From the NCBI GenBank assembly GCA_025352125.1, contig JANXTZ010000059.1, forward strand, positions 1 to 42,216: DNA of 42,216 nt, read 5' to 3'. Of the stretch, positions 40,349-42,216 are shown one piece after another. The stretch's first letter is position 1. Every line of letters begins with the position of its first letter. This stretch comes from Deinococcales bacterium. GTDB taxonomy: Bacteria > Deinococcota > Deinococci > Deinococcales > JAAFIG01. Under the pieces are notes generated by a model that did not search any database, was not told where the DNA came from, and saw nothing but the letters and a program-made list of their open reading frames with translations. The translations under genes and the position numbers were made by a program.

Positions 40349-41676
40349 GATCGCACCCCGAGGTGCGGCGCGGAACTGAGGCTCGAGAATCGCTGACCCG
40401 AGGTTTTGGTGAACGAGCGGTCAGCTTTGAAACGCTGCAACGCAACGAGGCACTTTACGGCGAACCTCTGACGCCCGAGCAGGTGGTTGAACGCATCTTG
40501 CGTGAGGTCAGGCTCGAGGGAGATGTCGGTGTATTAAAGTATGCGAGCAAGTTGGACGGTGTTCCCGCCAGTGGCGTGTTCGAGGTCAGTCAACAAGAAA
40601 TGCTGAACGCCCGAGATTCTTTGCCGCCGGATTTGCTTCTCGCCATTCGTCATGCGATCAGGCGCGTCAAAGATTTTTACCTCAAACAACCCGCGCACGG
40701 TTTTCTCGAGCACAATTCTGAGGGCGCGATTGGACAACTTGTACGCCCGATTGATCGGGTTGGCGTCTATGCCCCCGCTGGCGCAAATCCGCTCGCCTCG
40801 AGTGTGATTCACACCGTCATTCCGGCGGTTGTGGCTGGCGTGCCCGAGATTATTTTGTGCTCACCACCTGGCAAAAACGGGCAGGTTGACGCCACAACGT
40901 TGACGGCGGCGCTCGAGTCTGGGGTGCACCGCGTGTTCGCCTTGGGCGGAGCGCTGGCAATCGCGGCGCTGGCGTATGGAACTGCCAGCATTCCCAAGGT
41001 CGATAAGATTGGTGGTCCTGGGAATATTTACACTGTTCTCGCCATGAAAGCCGTGTATGGGACGACTGGCATTGTCAGTCTGCCAGGTCCGACCGAAACC
41101 CTGGTGCTGGCGGATGAAAGTGCCAACCCAAAGTTTGTCGCCGCCGATCTGCTCGCCCAAGCCGAACACGTCCAAGCCGAACCCGTGCTGGTCAGCACCT
41201 CGAGCGATTTGATCTCGAGTGTGCTGCTCGAGATTGAAGCCCAGACCGAAAAATTGCCCGAACCCAACCGAACCTGGGCGCGAGATTCCTGGGCAACGCG
41301 CGGCAAGATTTGTTTGGTTGAGAGTATTTTTGAGGGCATCGAACTGGCAAACCATTACGCCCCAGAGCATTTGTGCTTGCTGCTCGAGCAACCCTGGGAC
41401 GTTTTGGGTTTGGTGCGCAATGCTGGCGGGGTTTTTGTCGGTGAGGACAGCATGGAAGCGCTTGGCGACTACCTGGCAGGTCCGAGTCATGTGATGCCGA
41501 CGATGGGAACGGCACGGTTCTCGAGTCCAGTGAACGTGCGCGATTTTCAAAAAATTATTTCGGTCGTTGGTTTAAACCGTGCCACGCTGCTTAAAACTGC
41601 ACCCGACGCTGCCAGATTCGCCAGGGCTGAAGGATTGGAAGCCCATGCTCGAGCGATAGAGGCTCGGTTGAAGTGA
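40345..41676 (+). CDS. hisD: Histidinol dehydrogenase
   Basis: The 443-residue zinc enzyme oxidises histidinol to histidine with two NAD+ in the last steps of histidine synthesis. Supporting segments are RPIDRVGVYAPAGANPLASSV, GGALAIAALAYGTASIPKVDKIGGPGN, the zinc ligands Gln and His in LLAQAEHVQAEP, the catalytic Glu-His in NHYAPEHL, SMEALGDYLAGPSHVMPT (third ligand Asp) and EGLEAHARAIEARL (His ligand). All catalytic positions are present. No other his gene is nearby. The start overlaps the stop of the preceding gene; eleven CTCGAG hexamers occur within it. Confidence 0.95.
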   Translation: MRSHPEVRRGTEARESLTRGFGERAVSFETLQRNEALYGEPLTPEQVVERILREVRLEGDVGVLKYASKLDGVPASGVFEVSQQEMLNARDSLPPDLLLAIRHAIRRVKDFYLKQPAHGFLEHNSEGAIGQLVRPIDRVGVYAPAGANPLASSVIHTVIPAVVAGVPEIILCSPPGKNGQVDATTLTAALESGVHRVFALGGALAIAALAYGTASIPKVDKIGGPGNIYTVLAMKAVYGTTGIVSLPGPTETLVLADESANPKFVAADLLAQAEHVQAEPVLVSTSSDLISSVLLEIEAQTEKLPEPNRTWARDSWATRGKICLVESIFEGIELANHYAPEHLCLLLEQPWDVLGLVRNAGGVFVGEDSMEALGDYLAGPSHVMPTMGTARFSSPVNVRDFQKIISVVGLNRATLLKTAPDAARFARAEGLEAHARAIEARLK

Positions 41677-41954
41677 TGACTATTTTGTTTGTGACAAATC
41701 AATAGATAATATACATATCATGTGATTTTATTCACGATTATGCGTGCGTGTGAAATAATTATTTGAAGAGCTTGTTCATAATGACCGCCTTCTGTTTCAA
41801 TTTGCCCATGACAAACATCCCTCAAGCTGTGCTACTTGAGGGATTCTCTAGGCTGCTCGGGTAAGTTTTAACGGACATTAAACTTTAATAGCTTACGCTG
41901 CGGTATAGGCATTTAAAGCCAATCAAACTTTATCAAAACTTGAATTAAATCTCG
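41677..41954. other. Non-coding 278-bp region between hisD and the right IS
   Basis: No gene of convincing length is seen. TCCCTCAAG (41818-41826) and CTTGAGGGA (41835-41843) form a 9-bp hairpin that may terminate hisD; no T-run follows. The stretch is AT-rich and has no CTCGAG. A 27-codon ATG frame near 41781 has no ribosome site and is ignored. Confidence 0.5.
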
Positions 41955-42216
41955 GGTAGTGTCCTAACCCTGACTGATTCTAACTTTTGCTTCTAACGGC
42001 GCGTTATACACATCCACAAACCCACGCACTCGCAACTCATGCCGATCAACTCGCTTACTGAACGACAAGGTCTTCCGCACCAAGTTCGAGCACCTTTGAC
42101 GCAACGTATTGTTAAACCGTTCCACATGCGCCGTCTCACCTGTTTCCTTCCCCACTGCATGATGTCGTTTGCTCGGCAAAACCACCCCGTAAGCATCCCA
42201 AAAATCCGTGTAACAC
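41955..42216 (-). mobile_element. IS1-family transposase and right end (truncated by window end)
   Basis: On the minus strand the open frame runs in from the window end to a stop at 41964, with YTDFWDAYGVVLPSKRHHAVGKETGETAHVERFNNTLRQR and LVRKTLSFSKR, the IS1 InsB catalytic end. The outward repeat GGTAGTGTCC begins at 41955. The copy is oriented opposite to the left one and differs in sequence, so the two are related but not identical elements. Its N-terminal part is outside the window. Confidence 0.9.

Noticed and set aside
41781..41864. A short ATG frame of 27 codons after hisD
   Set aside because: It lacks a ribosome site and leaderless signal and spans a hairpin.
1..42216. The two IS1-type ends as one composite transposon
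   Set aside because: The enclosed 42 kb holds housekeeping genes such as leuBCD and hisD, and the IS copies differ in sequence, so joint movement is unlikely.
1..42216. CRISPR arrays, tRNA or rRNA genes
   Set aside because: No regularly spaced repeats and no cloverleaf or rRNA-like sequence was seen in the intergenic regions.

Overview
The window looks like a chromosomal segment of a diderm member of the Deinococcota (Deinococcus-Thermus), probably a Deinococcales-like lineage of moderate GC. This is inferred from the gene set (type II isopentenyl-diphosphate isomerase, DUF3352 secreted protein, Lpt/OstA-like envelope proteins, Opp/Dpp and Ugp binding-protein transporters, a 17M-type general stress protein). 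It also fits eleven genes that carry a TANNNT -10 hexamer 6-7 nt before the start codon and no Shine-Dalgarno sequence, the leaderless layout known to be common in Deinococcus. No rRNA, tRNA or CRISPR was seen.

Layout. 1-140: end of an IS1-family element. 147-641: an AT-rich membrane-protein gene broken by an in-frame stop, then a REP-like palindrome. 803-5231 (-): a DUF3352 secreted protein and a peptidase / propeller / outer-membrane-barrel protein. 5276-5665: a small membrane protein. 5829-11596 (+): a peptide-type ABC importer (two paralogous binding proteins, two permeases, no ATPase). 11597-11964: non-coding, with a possible decayed IS200/IS605 end. 11965-15178 (+): a Ugp-like ABC importer (binding protein plus two permeases, no ATPase). 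15256-20983 (-): leucine biosynthesis, read as FCD-GntR regulator, leuC, PPOX flavoprotein, leuD, Rid protein, methyltransferase, leuB. 21125-22896: stress protein and a DUF2089/SHOCT-like pair. 23171-25522 (-): LptC-like and two LptA-like proteins. 25594-30657 (+): TatD nuclease, MFS transporter, AnmK and an ABC exporter. 30659-31233 (-): MazF-type toxin and antitoxin. 31286-33562 (-): MMPL transporter. 33589-37626: an AT-rich glycosyltransferase island with one frameshifted GT4. 37623-38618: type II IPP isomerase. 38623-39369 (-): alpha/beta hydrolase. 39464-41676 (+): a basic-tailed protein coupled to hisD. 41955-42216 (-): a second, different IS1-family element running off the end.

The most striking property is not a gene. 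The hexamer CTCGAG is enormously over-represented: by hand I count about 30 copies in 2521-5231 and 11 in hisD, where chance predicts roughly one per 4 kb. It falls in all reading frames and in intergenic hairpins, is absent from the IS ends and the AT-rich 1-750 segment, and is thinned in the glycosyltransferase island. It behaves like a highly iterated palindrome (compare HIP1 of cyanobacteria) and separates resident from acquired DNA. A second undescribed-looking element is an ~80-bp intergenic repeat found three times around the leucine operon, one copy inside an operon and one in a probable 5' leader.
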